A DNA stretch of 17,291 nt from DATJUF01 sp035524095 (GTDB taxonomy: Bacteria; Desulfobacterota; Binatia; Binatales; Binataceae): the NCBI GenBank assembly GCA_035524095.1, contig DATKPK010000084.1, forward strand, positions 1 through 17,291, written 5' to 3'. Both the position numbers and the translations under genes were made by a program. Below, piece by piece: positions 1 through 6,527 of the stretch. The notes below the pieces were generated by a model. That model was not told the DNA's origin, made no database searches, and was given only the letters and a program-made list of their open reading frames with translations. Within the stretch, counting starts at the first letter, position 1; each line of letters opens with the position of its first letter.

Positions 1-1
1 A

Positions 2-436
2 TTGAGTGAGGTCGCCGCGACCCTGGCGCGTGAGCTCGTGCGCGATGGTGAGGGCGCCACCAAGCTCGTTACGGTCGAGGTTCGCGGCGCGCGGACTGTT
101 GCGGAAGCCGAAAGAGTCGCTCGTCAAATCGCCAATTCGCCACTGGTCAAAACCGCTTTCTTCGGCTGCGATCCCAACTTCGGCCGCATCGCGATGGCGA
201 TCGGAAAGGCGGGCGTGCCGATCGCTCTCGACCGTCTCGAGGTCGCGCTGGCGGGAATCAAGATTGCCAGCCGCGGCGCCCTGCACGTCGAGGCATTGGA
301 CGCTGCGGCAACTAAGATGAAGGAAGCCGAATTCGGCCTCACCGTGGATCTCAAGGCGGGCAAGGCCAAAGCTCAAATAATGACCTGCGACTTCAGTTAC
401 GGTTACGTCAAAATCAATGCCGAATACACGACCTGA
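2..436 (+). CDS. argJ: ArgJ, bifunctional glutamate N-acetyltransferase / amino-acid acetyltransferase, C-terminal part
   Basis: This is the C-terminal part of ArgJ, which moves the acetyl group from N-acetylornithine to glutamate in the cyclic arginine pathway in the cytoplasm. The visible 144 residues match the beta-chain: a segment ending VKTAFFGCDPNFGRI near residues 49-63, and the family-typical C-terminus CDFSYGYVKINAEYTT. The nucleophilic threonine, where the precursor self-cleaves, lies upstream of the window and cannot be checked. The reading frame is open to the window edge, so the TTG at position 2 is an internal codon and not a start. A Rieske gene follows on the same strand after 41 bases. 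Identification is firm; whether it is the bifunctional or monofunctional form cannot be told from this part. Confidence 0.95.
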   Translation: MSEVAATLARELVRDGEGATKLVTVEVRGARTVAEAERVARQIANSPLVKTAFFGCDPNFGRIAMAIGKAGVPIALDRLEVALAGIKIASRGALHVEALDAAATKMKEAEFGLTVDLKAGKAKAQIMTCDFSYGYVKINAEYTT

Positions 437-462
437 TCGAGGCCCGTACGCGTTTCGGCATC

Positions 463-467
463 GGAGG
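463..467 (+). promoter_or_regulatory. Ribosome binding site of the Rieske gene
   Basis: GGAGG lies 10 bases before the ATG at 478. It supports that start and shows that the gene is translated independently of argJ. Confidence 0.6.
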
Positions 468-477
468 CGCTAGGGCG

Positions 478-783
478 ATGGCGGAATACATTCGCGTGGC
501 GAGCCGCGCCGAAATTTCCGATGGCCGCGCCAAATTGGTCAAGGCCAACGGGGTCGAGATCGCACTGTTTCATTCCGGCGGGCGCTTCTTCGCGATCAAC
601 AATGCCTGCCGCCATCGCGGCGGCCCGCTCGCCGACGGCGACATCTACGGCACTCGCGTGGTTTGCCCGTGGCACGGATGGGAATACGACTTCACCACTG
701 GCAAAAATCCTGACGACCCGGGCGTCAGCGTCGCCTGCTATCCGGTTCGCGTCGACGGTGACGAGATCTTTGTGGAAGCCTGA
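478..783 (+). CDS. Rieske [2Fe-2S] ferredoxin-like protein
   Basis: A 101-residue single-domain Rieske protein. The cluster ligands are visible as C44-x-H46 (in CRHRGGPL) and C63-x2-H66 (in CPWHGWEYDF), the two-Cys/two-His pattern of a [2Fe-2S] Rieske centre. There is no membrane anchor or export signal, so it should be a soluble cytoplasmic electron carrier, like the ferredoxin of a ring-hydroxylating dioxygenase or the small subunit NirD of nitrite reductase. No oxygenase or NirB partner is next to it. It sits between argJ and a sulfotransferase gene, whose start is 30 bases after its stop, so the two are probably co-transcribed. The cofactor is sure from the motifs; the redox partner is unknown. 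Confidence 0.92.
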   Translation: MAEYIRVASRAEISDGRAKLVKANGVEIALFHSGGRFFAINNACRHRGGPLADGDIYGTRVVCPWHGWEYDFTTGKNPDDPGVSVACYPVRVDGDEIFVEA

Positions 784-813
784 CGCCCAACCGCCAGTCT
801 CCGCTTCTCAATA

Positions 814-1704
814 ATGCCAACTCCATCGACTGTCCGCGACACCGGTCGCCTGCCCGATTTCCTCGGCGTCGGCCCCCCGCGGACCGCAACCTCTTGGCTT
901 GATGCCGTGCTGCGCGGCCACGCTGCGATGCCTCGCGATATCAAGGAAGTCGACTTTTTCGTCAAAAACTATGCGCGCGGAATCGAATGGTACAAAAGCT
1001 ATTTCCGCGACGCTGATGCGGCCTTGCCCGCAGGCGAAATCTGCCCAAGCTATTTCGGTCCGCCCGAGGTGCGCGATCGCGTCAAGCTGCATCTCCCGAA
1101 CTGCAAGATCATCTGTACGATTCGCGATCCGGTAGAGAGCCTTTACTCCGGCTACCGTCTATCGCTCCGCAATGTCTGGACCCACACGGATATTGAATCG
1201 TTCGCGGCCGGCGGATGGGGTAGCGGACGCGCTGGTGCTCTGCGGGCATGGCGCGAGATGTTCGGTGCAGACCACGTTCTTGCCTGCATCTATGACGACC
1301 TCAAAGCCGATCCGCAGGGCTACCTCGATCCGATCTGCGACTTCATCGGCATTAAGCGGATCGATTTGACGGGCCACGAACTCGCCACGCGCCGCGTCAA
1401 TACGTTCAAGCAGTTGCCCAAAAACCAATGGCTCGCTCGCAAAGCCCGCAAGCTGCGTGACCGCCTGATGGAGCGCGAGGCCTACGGCATGGTCGATCTG
1501 CTGCGGCGTGCCGGCGTCTGGCGTTTCTGCTTCGAGCGCGGTGATGAGCTTCCGCCGCTTAGTCCTGCCGTCGAGCAGCGCCTGCGCGATCGTTGCAAAC
1601 CTGATATCGAAGAGCTTGAGCGCTTGATCGGACGCGACCTCTCGATGTGGAAACAGCCGTCGGTGGAACGCAATCAGGCCCGTGGCGTCGCCGCATCTGC
1701 CTGA
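814..1704 (+). CDS. PAPS-dependent sulfotransferase family protein
   Basis: A 296-residue sulfotransferase, an enzyme that moves the sulfuryl group from PAPS to a hydroxyl or amine of an acceptor. The 5'-phosphosulfate loop is GPPRTATSW at residues 20-28. The 3'-phosphate-binding stretch is IRDPVESLYSGY at 103-114, with R104 and S112 as the expected contacts. KEVDFF near 44-49 followed by WYKSYF matches the heparan N-sulfotransferase/Stf0-like branch. There is no signal peptide, so it should act in the cytoplasm. No clear ribosome binding site precedes the ATG at 814, which fits translation coupled to the Rieske gene just upstream. The acceptor cannot be predicted; lipid, glycan and small-molecule acceptors are all known in this family. 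It faces the WaaP-like gene tail to tail. Confidence 0.88.
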   Translation: MPTPSTVRDTGRLPDFLGVGPPRTATSWLDAVLRGHAAMPRDIKEVDFFVKNYARGIEWYKSYFRDADAALPAGEICPSYFGPPEVRDRVKLHLPNCKIICTIRDPVESLYSGYRLSLRNVWTHTDIESFAAGGWGSGRAGALRAWREMFGADHVLACIYDDLKADPQGYLDPICDFIGIKRIDLTGHELATRRVNTFKQLPKNQWLARKARKLRDRLMEREAYGMVDLLRRAGVWRFCFERGDELPPLSPAVEQRLRDRCKPDIEELERLIGRDLSMWKQPSVERNQARGVAASA

Positions 1705-1771
1705 CCAGCATCGCCGTCCAAGTGAGTCTAACCGGTGCTATGAGAATGACGGGCGTGCTTCGCTTCATTTC

Positions 1772-2686
1772 TTAGTAGCGCGGACGGTATTGGAGTTTGC
1801 CGGTCGCCGCGCGCATTGGCTTGATTACCTCGGGAGTTGATTGTCGCAAGGCCCCTTGTATGCCACCACGTTTGCGGCAATCAAGCCGCCGCTTTTCCTC
1901 GAGCAAACGCCGCACGAGCGCATGAGCTTCTGCCCGCTCCGGCTTGCCACCCAGATAGCCATAGAAGAATCTCAACCGCCGGCTGCGCGAGGCAAAACGT
2001 CCGATACTCCGATCGAGATGAACTAGGTTTCGCAGGCGCAGCTTCCAACTCACGCGGCGTGCCGAACGAAAATCCTCCAGATCGAGGAAGTAGATCCGCA
2101 CCTCGCCGCCACCCGCCTCCAGCATCAGATTGGTCTCCTGCATATCGAGGGTGTACAAACCGGCGTCATGCAATCGGCAGATTTCCCGCGCGGCCAGCCT
2201 CGCGAGCCATTGCCGGCGATAGAAGTTACGCCCGTCTGCCAGGATGAAGGCGCTCATCACGCGTGCGTCCGGCAAGGCTTCACTCGCGACCCAGCTCGCC
2301 CGCACGGCGCCGTAGGCGCGCTCCTCGACCGCGAGCAGCGGGCGCGGATGAGAAAATCCCGCCGTTTGAAGCATCCGCGCGCCGCGCATAATCCGCACCG
2401 CTCGCGAGCCGCGCAGCCGCGCAACCCACCCTTTCAGAAGGGAACCTTCCTCAACGCGTTTGATGAAGCAGCGTTGGCGGTTGATTTCAAGGAAACCGGC
2501 GATTGAACGTGGAGTGCGCTTAACCTCGCGAAAACCTGGACTCTCGATCAGGCTGGTGACGCCTGATGCTGCCGCTGCCCATGATGCCTCCGCGGCATAG
2601 ATTATCTTGCTCTGCCAGCGTGGAAAGCCGGCTGCTTGGCGTGCCGGGGCCGCTTCGTTGTTCGCATCGGCATCCGGCGGCAGCAT
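1772..2686 (-). CDS. Lipopolysaccharide kinase (Kdo kinase/WaaP)-like protein
   Basis: A 304-residue protein of the small kinase-fold family that includes KdkA and WaaP, which phosphorylate inner-core sugars of lipopolysaccharide. Visible landmarks are the beta-3 lysine in FIKR (K76), the catalytic loop LHDAGLYTLDMQETNLML (172-189) with D181 and N186 in the D-x4-N spacing, and the metal-binding aspartate in FLDLEDF (D202). The usual His before the catalytic Asp is replaced by Thr-Leu, a variation to note. The first 45 residues are alanine-rich and poorly conserved in character, so the true start could be downstream of 2686. No other LPS genes are adjacent. It lies 118 bases behind the XRE gene on the same strand. 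Family membership is fairly sure; the substrate is inferred. Confidence 0.8.
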   Translation of the reverse strand: MLPPDADANNEAAPARQAAGFPRWQSKIIYAAEASWAAAASGVTSLIESPGFREVKRTPRSIAGFLEINRQRCFIKRVEEGSLLKGWVARLRGSRAVRIMRGARMLQTAGFSHPRPLLAVEERAYGAVRASWVASEALPDARVMSAFILADGRNFYRRQWLARLAAREICRLHDAGLYTLDMQETNLMLEAGGGEVRIYFLDLEDFRSARRVSWKLRLRNLVHLDRSIGRFASRSRRLRFFYGYLGGKPERAEAHALVRRLLEEKRRLDCRKRGGIQGALRQSTPEVIKPMRAATGKLQYRPRY

Positions 2687-2755
2687 AGGGTGATGCCATC
2701 GTAACTTACAGGAGCTTCAAGCGGTATGTCTGGGGCCTGATCAGCGATCGCTCAA

Positions 2756-2773
2756 GCGTCCGTGTCCGGACGC
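2756..2773 (-). other. Short perfect stem-loop between the XRE and kinase genes
   Basis: GCGTCCG and CGGACGC form a 7-bp stem with a TGTC loop, directly downstream of the XRE gene on the minus strand. No T-run follows, so it is at best a weak or factor-assisted terminator. Confidence 0.35.
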
Positions 2774-2804
2774 CCGGCAAACCGATCTCTCCGCAGCAGG
2801 TCCG

Positions 2805-3233
2805 TTAACGCCCGAGTACGTGGCGCACGGTATTCAGGATATAGATGAAGTCGCGGGGCGAACCGATTTGGCCCATCAGCGCCACTTTCGAGAGCATTTC
2901 CATCTCGTCGTGGGTGATGCCATGTAGTCGCTTAAGCCGATCGTCCTTGCGGAATTCTTCCCAGCCCGAACGTGATTCGCGTTCGTTGTGGGGCTTGAGC
3001 ATGTCTACCGCACCCGGATTGGCGAGAAAAAACAGATCTCGCTGATCCAGGCCGAGTACATCCGCAAGCTTGACCAGTACGCGGTCCGACGGATGTCGCT
3101 TGCCGGCCTCGAGATGGCCGACATACGGGGTTGAGGTTTTGATGCGCCGAGCAACCTCGTGCTGCGTCAAATCCAATTGCCTTCGCCGTTCGCGAATCAC
3201 CTGTCCGAAAGTACGTTCTTTCCGCTTTGCCAT
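2805..3233 (-). CDS. XRE-family helix-turn-helix transcriptional regulator
   Basis: A 142-residue DNA-binding protein with an N-terminal Cro/CI-type helix-turn-helix at about residues 10-66 (FGQVIRERRRQLDLTQ, then EVARRIKTSTPYVGHLEAGKRHPSD, then LADVLGL). The C-terminal half (about 75-142) is a helical extension that I do not recognise; it carries no sugar- or metal-binding motif that I can see and may serve in dimerisation. The gene is preceded by a possible promoter and by an inverted repeat over its -10 region, which suggests self-repression. The WaaP-like kinase gene lies downstream on the same strand and may be a target. The DNA-binding assignment is firm; the regulon is unknown. Confidence 0.9.
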   Translation of the reverse strand: MAKRKERTFGQVIRERRRQLDLTQHEVARRIKTSTPYVGHLEAGKRHPSDRVLVKLADVLGLDQRDLFFLANPGAVDMLKPHNERESRSGWEEFRKDDRLKRLHGITHDEMEMLSKVALMGQIGSPRDFIYILNTVRHVLGR

Positions 3234-3246
3234 CGACTGCCTAAGG

Positions 3247-3265
3247 GGCTGATTTGGATACAGCC
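3247..3265. promoter_or_regulatory. Inverted repeat over the XRE promoter (candidate operator)
   Basis: GGCTG (3247-3251) and CAGCC (3261-3265) form an inverted repeat with a 9-base spacer covering the candidate -10 element. AAGGGG (3243-3248) and CCCCTT (3276-3281) form a second, wider inverted repeat around it. The position suggests an autoregulatory operator; binding by the XRE protein is inference. Confidence 0.4.
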
Positions 3266-3285
3266 AGTTTAGATTCCCCTTTCAA
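3257..3285 (-). promoter_or_regulatory. Putative sigma-70 promoter of the XRE gene
   Basis: On the minus strand, TTGAAA (3280-3285) and TGTATC (3257-3262) are 17 bases apart, 24 bases before the start codon. The -35 is good and the -10 is weak (3 of 6). Confidence 0.4.
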
Positions 3286-3535
3286 CTACTGAGCCTCCGA
3301 AACCAAGGTTCTCGAAAGCCGCTGTCGTTACCCCCCACGGGCAGCCGGTGAATCCCGACGAGCCAAGGTCTAACTGCGGTCGGCTCCGACACACTAATTT
3401 AAGCTTATCCGTCAGCCGAATAGCAAGCCTAAAAGGCTACGTCTGACTAATCAATTAGAGTCAATGTAGCTGGAGGTAGGAATTTAAGTGTAAACGAATT
3501 CTTGATCTCGTCAGAAAGTAATATAGCGCCTTTAC
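3286..3535. other. Structured noncoding spacer
   Basis: This stretch between the XRE gene and the FxLYD-like gene has no credible reading frame. It holds a nested inverted repeat: GTCAG (3411-3415) pairs with CTGAC (3443-3447), enclosing AGCCT (3426-3430) and AGGCT (3434-3438) with a 3-base loop. Adjacent are CTAAT/ATTAG (3447-3458) and GAGCC/GGCTC (3360-3386). Base composition is visibly more AT-rich than the flanking genes from about 3390 on. Confidence 0.5.
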
Positions 3536-3931
3536 TCAGTTGCCGTACGGATTGCGCCCCTCATTTAAATAGATCGAGTAGTCAGCGATCGTTCCGGCCT
3601 CATGTGCAGGGCCACGAAAGCTCTGCGTTGCGCCAGGCGGCAGGTTGTCGAAGCTAAGGGTGTCGAGGCCGAGGGCATGACCTTCGCGGTCATAGTAATG
3701 CAGCTCTAATTTGACGGCGCGAGTCACGTCGCCGCGATTATGCACCCGGCCCGCGATAAAGACTTGCCCTCCGCCCAGTTCAAGATGGCTCTGTGTCACT
3801 TCTACCGGTTCGGTTTGGAATAGGAGAAACAGGACTCCCGCACAGAATACGACCGCCCCAGCCAGTATTAGCCATCGGGCGCGGCCCCTATGCCGCTTTC
3901 CATCTGTCGCGGCGCGTCGGCCCTGGGCCAT
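3536..3931 (-). CDS. Membrane-anchored FxLYD/DUF3426-like protein
   Basis: A 131-residue protein with a basic N-terminus (about 1-19), one hydrophobic segment (about 20-39) and an exported beta-sandwich-like part. The sequence HLELGGGQVFIAGRVHNRG, a following stretch with KLELHYYDREGH, and a late LPPGATQSF resemble the FxLYD/DUF3426 domain, in which a strand-rich fold often sits outside the membrane. Its ATG is one base beyond the stop of the acyl-CoA dehydrogenase gene, so translation is coupled and the two form an operon. The function is unknown and a role linked to the dehydrogenase is not implied by the domain. The domain assignment is moderate. Confidence 0.7.
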   Translation of the reverse strand: MAQGRRAATDGKRHRGRARWLILAGAVVFCAGVLFLLFQTEPVEVTQSHLELGGGQVFIAGRVHNRGDVTRAVKLELHYYDREGHALGLDTLSFDNLPPGATQSFRGPAHEAGTIADYSIYLNEGRNPYGN

Positions 3932-3932
3932 G

Positions 3933-5096
3933 TCAGTATGACCGCGGCAGCTTCAGCACATGCTCGCTAATCGTGTTGAGCACCATTTCCTGAGAGACCG
4001 GCGCGATCTTGGTGAGTCGGCACTCGCGGAAGTAGCGCTCGACATCATATTCCTGCATGTAGCCGTAGCCGCCCAGCGTCTGGACCGCGCGATCGCACGC
4101 CTCAAAGCCCGCCTCGGCTGCGCGATGCTTCGCGATATTCGCCTCGGGACCACATGGTTTGCGATGATCAAAGAGCCACGCCGCCTTGAGCATCATGAGG
4201 TTGGCCACTTCGAGCTTCGCGTAAGCGTCGGCCAGCGGATGAGCAATCGCCTGGTATTGGCCTATCGGCCGCCCGAACACGACCCGCTCCTTGGCGTAGC
4301 GCACCGCCCGATCAAGCGCGGCGCGGCCCATCCCGATTGCCTCGGCGGCAATCAGAATACGCTCGGGATTCAGCCCGTCCAGCAGCGTATGAAAACCCCG
4401 CCCAACCTGTCCCACCACGTCACTCGCCGATACGCGCAGGCTATCGATGAAGAGCATGTTGGTATCGACAGCATGGCGGCCGAGTTTGTGCAACTCGCGT
4501 ACTTCGACCGCGCTCCGATCGATATCGGCGAAGAAAAGCGTCATTCCATCAGTTTTCTTGGCGACTTCGTCGATCGGCGTGGTCCGTGTCAGCAGCAGCA
4601 TCTTCTTTGATTCCTGCGCCTTCGTGATGAAAACCTTGCGCCCGTTGATAACGAAGTTGTCGCCCTCGCGTTTGGCAAACGTCTTGATATGCGTGATGTC
4701 GTTACCGGCGTCCGGCTCGGTCACCGCGAACGAAATATGAATCTCGCCCGCGATTGCCGACGGCAACACGCGGCGCTTCAGATCCTCACTCCCATGATGA
4801 ACGATCGGCGCCAGCCCGAAGATTCCCAAATGGACCGCACTCGCGGCGTTCATCGCACCGGCATAGGCAACTTCCTGCATCACCAGGGCCCCCTCCGTGA
4901 TGCCGAGCCCACTGCCGCCATATTCCTCAGGAATCGCAACCCCCAGGTAGCCTGCTTCCGCGAAGGCGTTGAAGAACTCATGCGGAAATTCGTGGCCCTG
5001 ATCCTTCTCACGCCAGTATTCATCGGGAAAGCGCTGGCACAAGGTGCGGGTACCTTCTACGATTTCCTGTTGGGCCTCGGTTAGCTCAAAGTCCAT
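3933..5096 (-). CDS. Acyl-CoA dehydrogenase
   Basis: A 387-residue FAD-dependent acyl-CoA dehydrogenase that makes the alpha-beta double bond of an acyl-CoA thioester. I chose the ATG at 5096 (MDFELTEAQ), the normal family start; the frame stays open upstream to 5273 but that part is not conserved in character and a GGAG lies just before 5096. Motifs: FAVTEPDAGND (123-133) for flavin and substrate, RVVFGRPIGQYQAIAH (271-286), and LGGYGYMQEYDVERYFRECR (341-360). The glutamate of the C-terminal YEGT motif is absent: the segment reads IAPVSQEM. E245 in LNPER sits where isovaleryl-CoA and long-chain dehydrogenases carry their catalytic base. The C-terminus EHVLKLPRSY is typical of one subfamily. 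Substrate unknown, probably branched or medium-to-long acyl-CoA. Confidence 0.93.
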   Translation of the reverse strand: MDFELTEAQQEIVEGTRTLCQRFPDEYWREKDQGHEFPHEFFNAFAEAGYLGVAIPEEYGGSGLGITEGALVMQEVAYAGAMNAASAVHLGIFGLAPIVHHGSEDLKRRVLPSAIAGEIHISFAVTEPDAGNDITHIKTFAKREGDNFVINGRKVFITKAQESKKMLLLTRTTPIDEVAKKTDGMTLFFADIDRSAVEVRELHKLGRHAVDTNMLFIDSLRVSASDVVGQVGRGFHTLLDGLNPERILIAAEAIGMGRAALDRAVRYAKERVVFGRPIGQYQAIAHPLADAYAKLEVANLMMLKAAWLFDHRKPCGPEANIAKHRAAEAGFEACDRAVQTLGGYGYMQEYDVERYFRECRLTKIAPVSQEMVLNTISEHVLKLPRSY

Positions 5097-5135
5097 CTGC
5101 TGCTCCGTTGCGGAATCGGGGCGGATGCCACTCGA

Positions 5136-5179
5136 TTGTCTCAGCCTGATTAATACGCCGATAATAGCGCCAGTTCCAA
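5136..5179. promoter_or_regulatory. Overlapping divergent promoters of the acyl-CoA dehydrogenase and DUF1646 genes
   Basis: On the plus strand TTGTCT (5136-5141) and GATAAT (5160-5165) are 18 bases apart and would start transcription near 5172, about 35 bases before the GTG at 5207. On the minus strand TTGGAA (5174-5179) and TATTAA (5150-5155) are also 18 bases apart. The two elements interleave, so the genes may compete for polymerase. Matches are moderate. Confidence 0.4.
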
Positions 5180-5206
5180 GGCCTTCCCAACTCCGCTGCA
5201 GCACTA

Positions 5207-6226
5207 GTGACGACCTTAGCCGCCCTCGCGATCCTGCTCGCTTTGCTGATTGGTCCCTTGGTAATGGCGCCAATCGAACACAATTTCGAGGCCTATTGCT
5301 TCGTAATCGGCCTGATTGCGGTCAGCGTCAGTCACTGTTGGAGCAGCGCTCTCGTCTACCACGCAGGAACCGAGCCGCTGATGATTACAACTGCGGTGGT
5401 CGTCGCCGGCCTGCTTTTCGGACGCATCCGGCGGCCGCTCGACCACGCCTTCACCGGTCTGCGTGAGCGAGTTCCGCGTGCCGCCCTGACCGCTGTGGTA
5501 ATCGCCGGGATTGCGCTCTTATCCAGTGTTGTGACCGCGATTGTCGCCGCCCTGCTGCTGGCTGAGGCGGTCCAGCTCCTGCGCTTCGATTCCGCCAAAC
5601 GGATTACCGTGACCGTGCTCGGTTGCTTTGCGATTGGCATGGGCGCCGCTTTGACGCCGATCGGCGAACCGCTGGCGACACTGGTGGTGAACGGCTTGAG
5701 TCTCCGTTTCGGCGATCTATTCCGTCTGCTGGCGCCTTATGTTTTGCCCGGAGTGGCCGTTTTTGGCTTCTTTGCGGGATGGGTAGCGCGCGGCGCGTAC
5801 GAGACGGCCACCACCGTAACCGCTGATCTGGTCGACGAAACGTCGCTGGCCGCGATCCTCCAAGGCCTCAAAGTCTATATATTCGTTGCCGGCCTCGTGC
5901 TCGTCAGCTTCGCGTTCGAACCGATGGCTGATCGCTACGTTCCCTCGCTCGGTACCGGAGCTCTCTACTGGATCAACATGGCATCAGCGGCGCTCGACAA
6001 CGCCACTCTGGTCGCGGTCGAGATGCATCACATGGCCCCCGAACGTGCCCGTGAACTTCTGCTCTCTCTGCTCGTTGCTGGCGGGATGCTCATTCCTGGC
6101 AACATCCCCAATATCGTCAGCGCTGGCGTACTACGCATCGGTAGTCTCGCCTGGGCCCGGCGGGGCGTGCCAATCGGTCTAGCGGTCCTCGGCATTTACT
6201 TTGCTGTTTTCGCTTTGCTGAGTTAG
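5207..6226 (+). CDS. DUF1646 family membrane protein, putative cation transporter
   Basis: A 339-residue integral membrane protein with about nine to ten hydrophobic segments. It opens with a hydrophobic helix and IEHNFEAY, and carries GMGAALTPIGEPLATLVV (144-161), SAALDNATLVAVEM (260-273) and LIPGNIPNIVSAG (295-307). These paired motifs are typical of the DUF1646 family, which belongs to the ion-transporter (IT/ArsB-NhaD-like) superfamily; the two conserved loops probably meet at the transport site. Start is GTG at 5207, chosen because the hydrophobic N-terminus and IEHN motif fit the family start; no strong ribosome binding site is seen. It diverges from the acyl-CoA dehydrogenase gene with 110 bases between. 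The transported ion is not known. Confidence 0.85.
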   Translation: MTTLAALAILLALLIGPLVMAPIEHNFEAYCFVIGLIAVSVSHCWSSALVYHAGTEPLMITTAVVVAGLLFGRIRRPLDHAFTGLRERVPRAALTAVVIAGIALLSSVVTAIVAALLLAEAVQLLRFDSAKRITVTVLGCFAIGMGAALTPIGEPLATLVVNGLSLRFGDLFRLLAPYVLPGVAVFGFFAGWVARGAYETATTVTADLVDETSLAAILQGLKVYIFVAGLVLVSFAFEPMADRYVPSLGTGALYWINMASAALDNATLVAVEMHHMAPERARELLLSLLVAGGMLIPGNIPNIVSAGVLRIGSLAWARRGVPIGLAVLGIYFAVFALLS

Positions 6227-6240
6227 CCGGAAGTACTGGA

Positions 6241-6275
6241 ACGCTCCACAAAAAGTGGCGTCCAGCGCCTTTTGT
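6241..6275 (+). terminator. Weak terminator-like region behind the DUF1646 gene
   Basis: An imperfect hairpin CCAC-aaaaa-GTGG with flanking ACG/CGT pairs, followed at once by GGCG-tccag-CGCC and TTTTGT. Both stems are short, so termination may be partial. Confidence 0.35.
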
Positions 6276-6297
6276 CTCCGTTGTATCTGTTTGGCGA

Positions 6298-6444
6298 GCC
6301 CGTCCTCGTGGTGCCGCATGCCTAAGGGACGGGCAGCAGATGCCGCACCGAAGGGCGTTGCGCTAGGCAAAGTGGCGGCGTAAATCAGTCAAGGACGGGT
6401 GATGGGTGCGTATGACCCTTCTCGTCAACAACTCGAAACGTCCC
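6298..6444 (+). promoter_or_regulatory. glnA leader region with competing complementary arms
   Basis: GCCCGTCC (6298-6305) pairs perfectly with GGACGGGC (6327-6334). A second copy GGACGGG (6393-6399) could pair with the same first arm, or fold locally: GACGGGT (6394-6400) with ACCC (6415-6418) and CGTC (6423-6426). A further CGTCCC (6439-6444) complements GGGACG (6326-6331). The four arms allow mutually exclusive folds, as in an attenuator or riboswitch. The element lies 84-230 bases before the glnA start. Sequence complementarity is seen; regulatory function is inferred. No known riboswitch class was recognised. Confidence 0.4.
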
Positions 6445-6509
6445 ATTTGATGGTGCGTCCAGCCCAAGCCGGTACCAAAAACCCAAGGCTACGCCGCAAG
6501 TGAGCGGCT

Positions 6510-6515
6510 AGGAGG
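6510..6515 (+). promoter_or_regulatory. Ribosome binding site of glnA
   Basis: A perfect AGGAGG lies 12 bases before the ATG at 6528, slightly farther than usual. It fixes the start. Confidence 0.7.
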
Positions 6516-6527
6516 ATTACGAGTCCG

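Noticed and set aside
3960..4610. Open frame of 216 codons on the plus strand opposite the acyl-CoA dehydrogenase
   Set aside because: It lies wholly inside the antisense of a clear flavoenzyme gene; no domain, no ribosome binding site.
5097..5273. N-terminal extension of the acyl-CoA dehydrogenase by 59 residues
   Set aside because: The extension is basic and not like the family, it overlaps the DUF1646 gene start, and MDFELTEAQ at 5096 is the usual family start with a GGAG before it.
6227..6527. Sigma-54 promoter in front of glnA
   Set aside because: I searched for GG and GC doublets ten bases apart within a TGGCA-type context and found none that fit; glnA seems to use another promoter.
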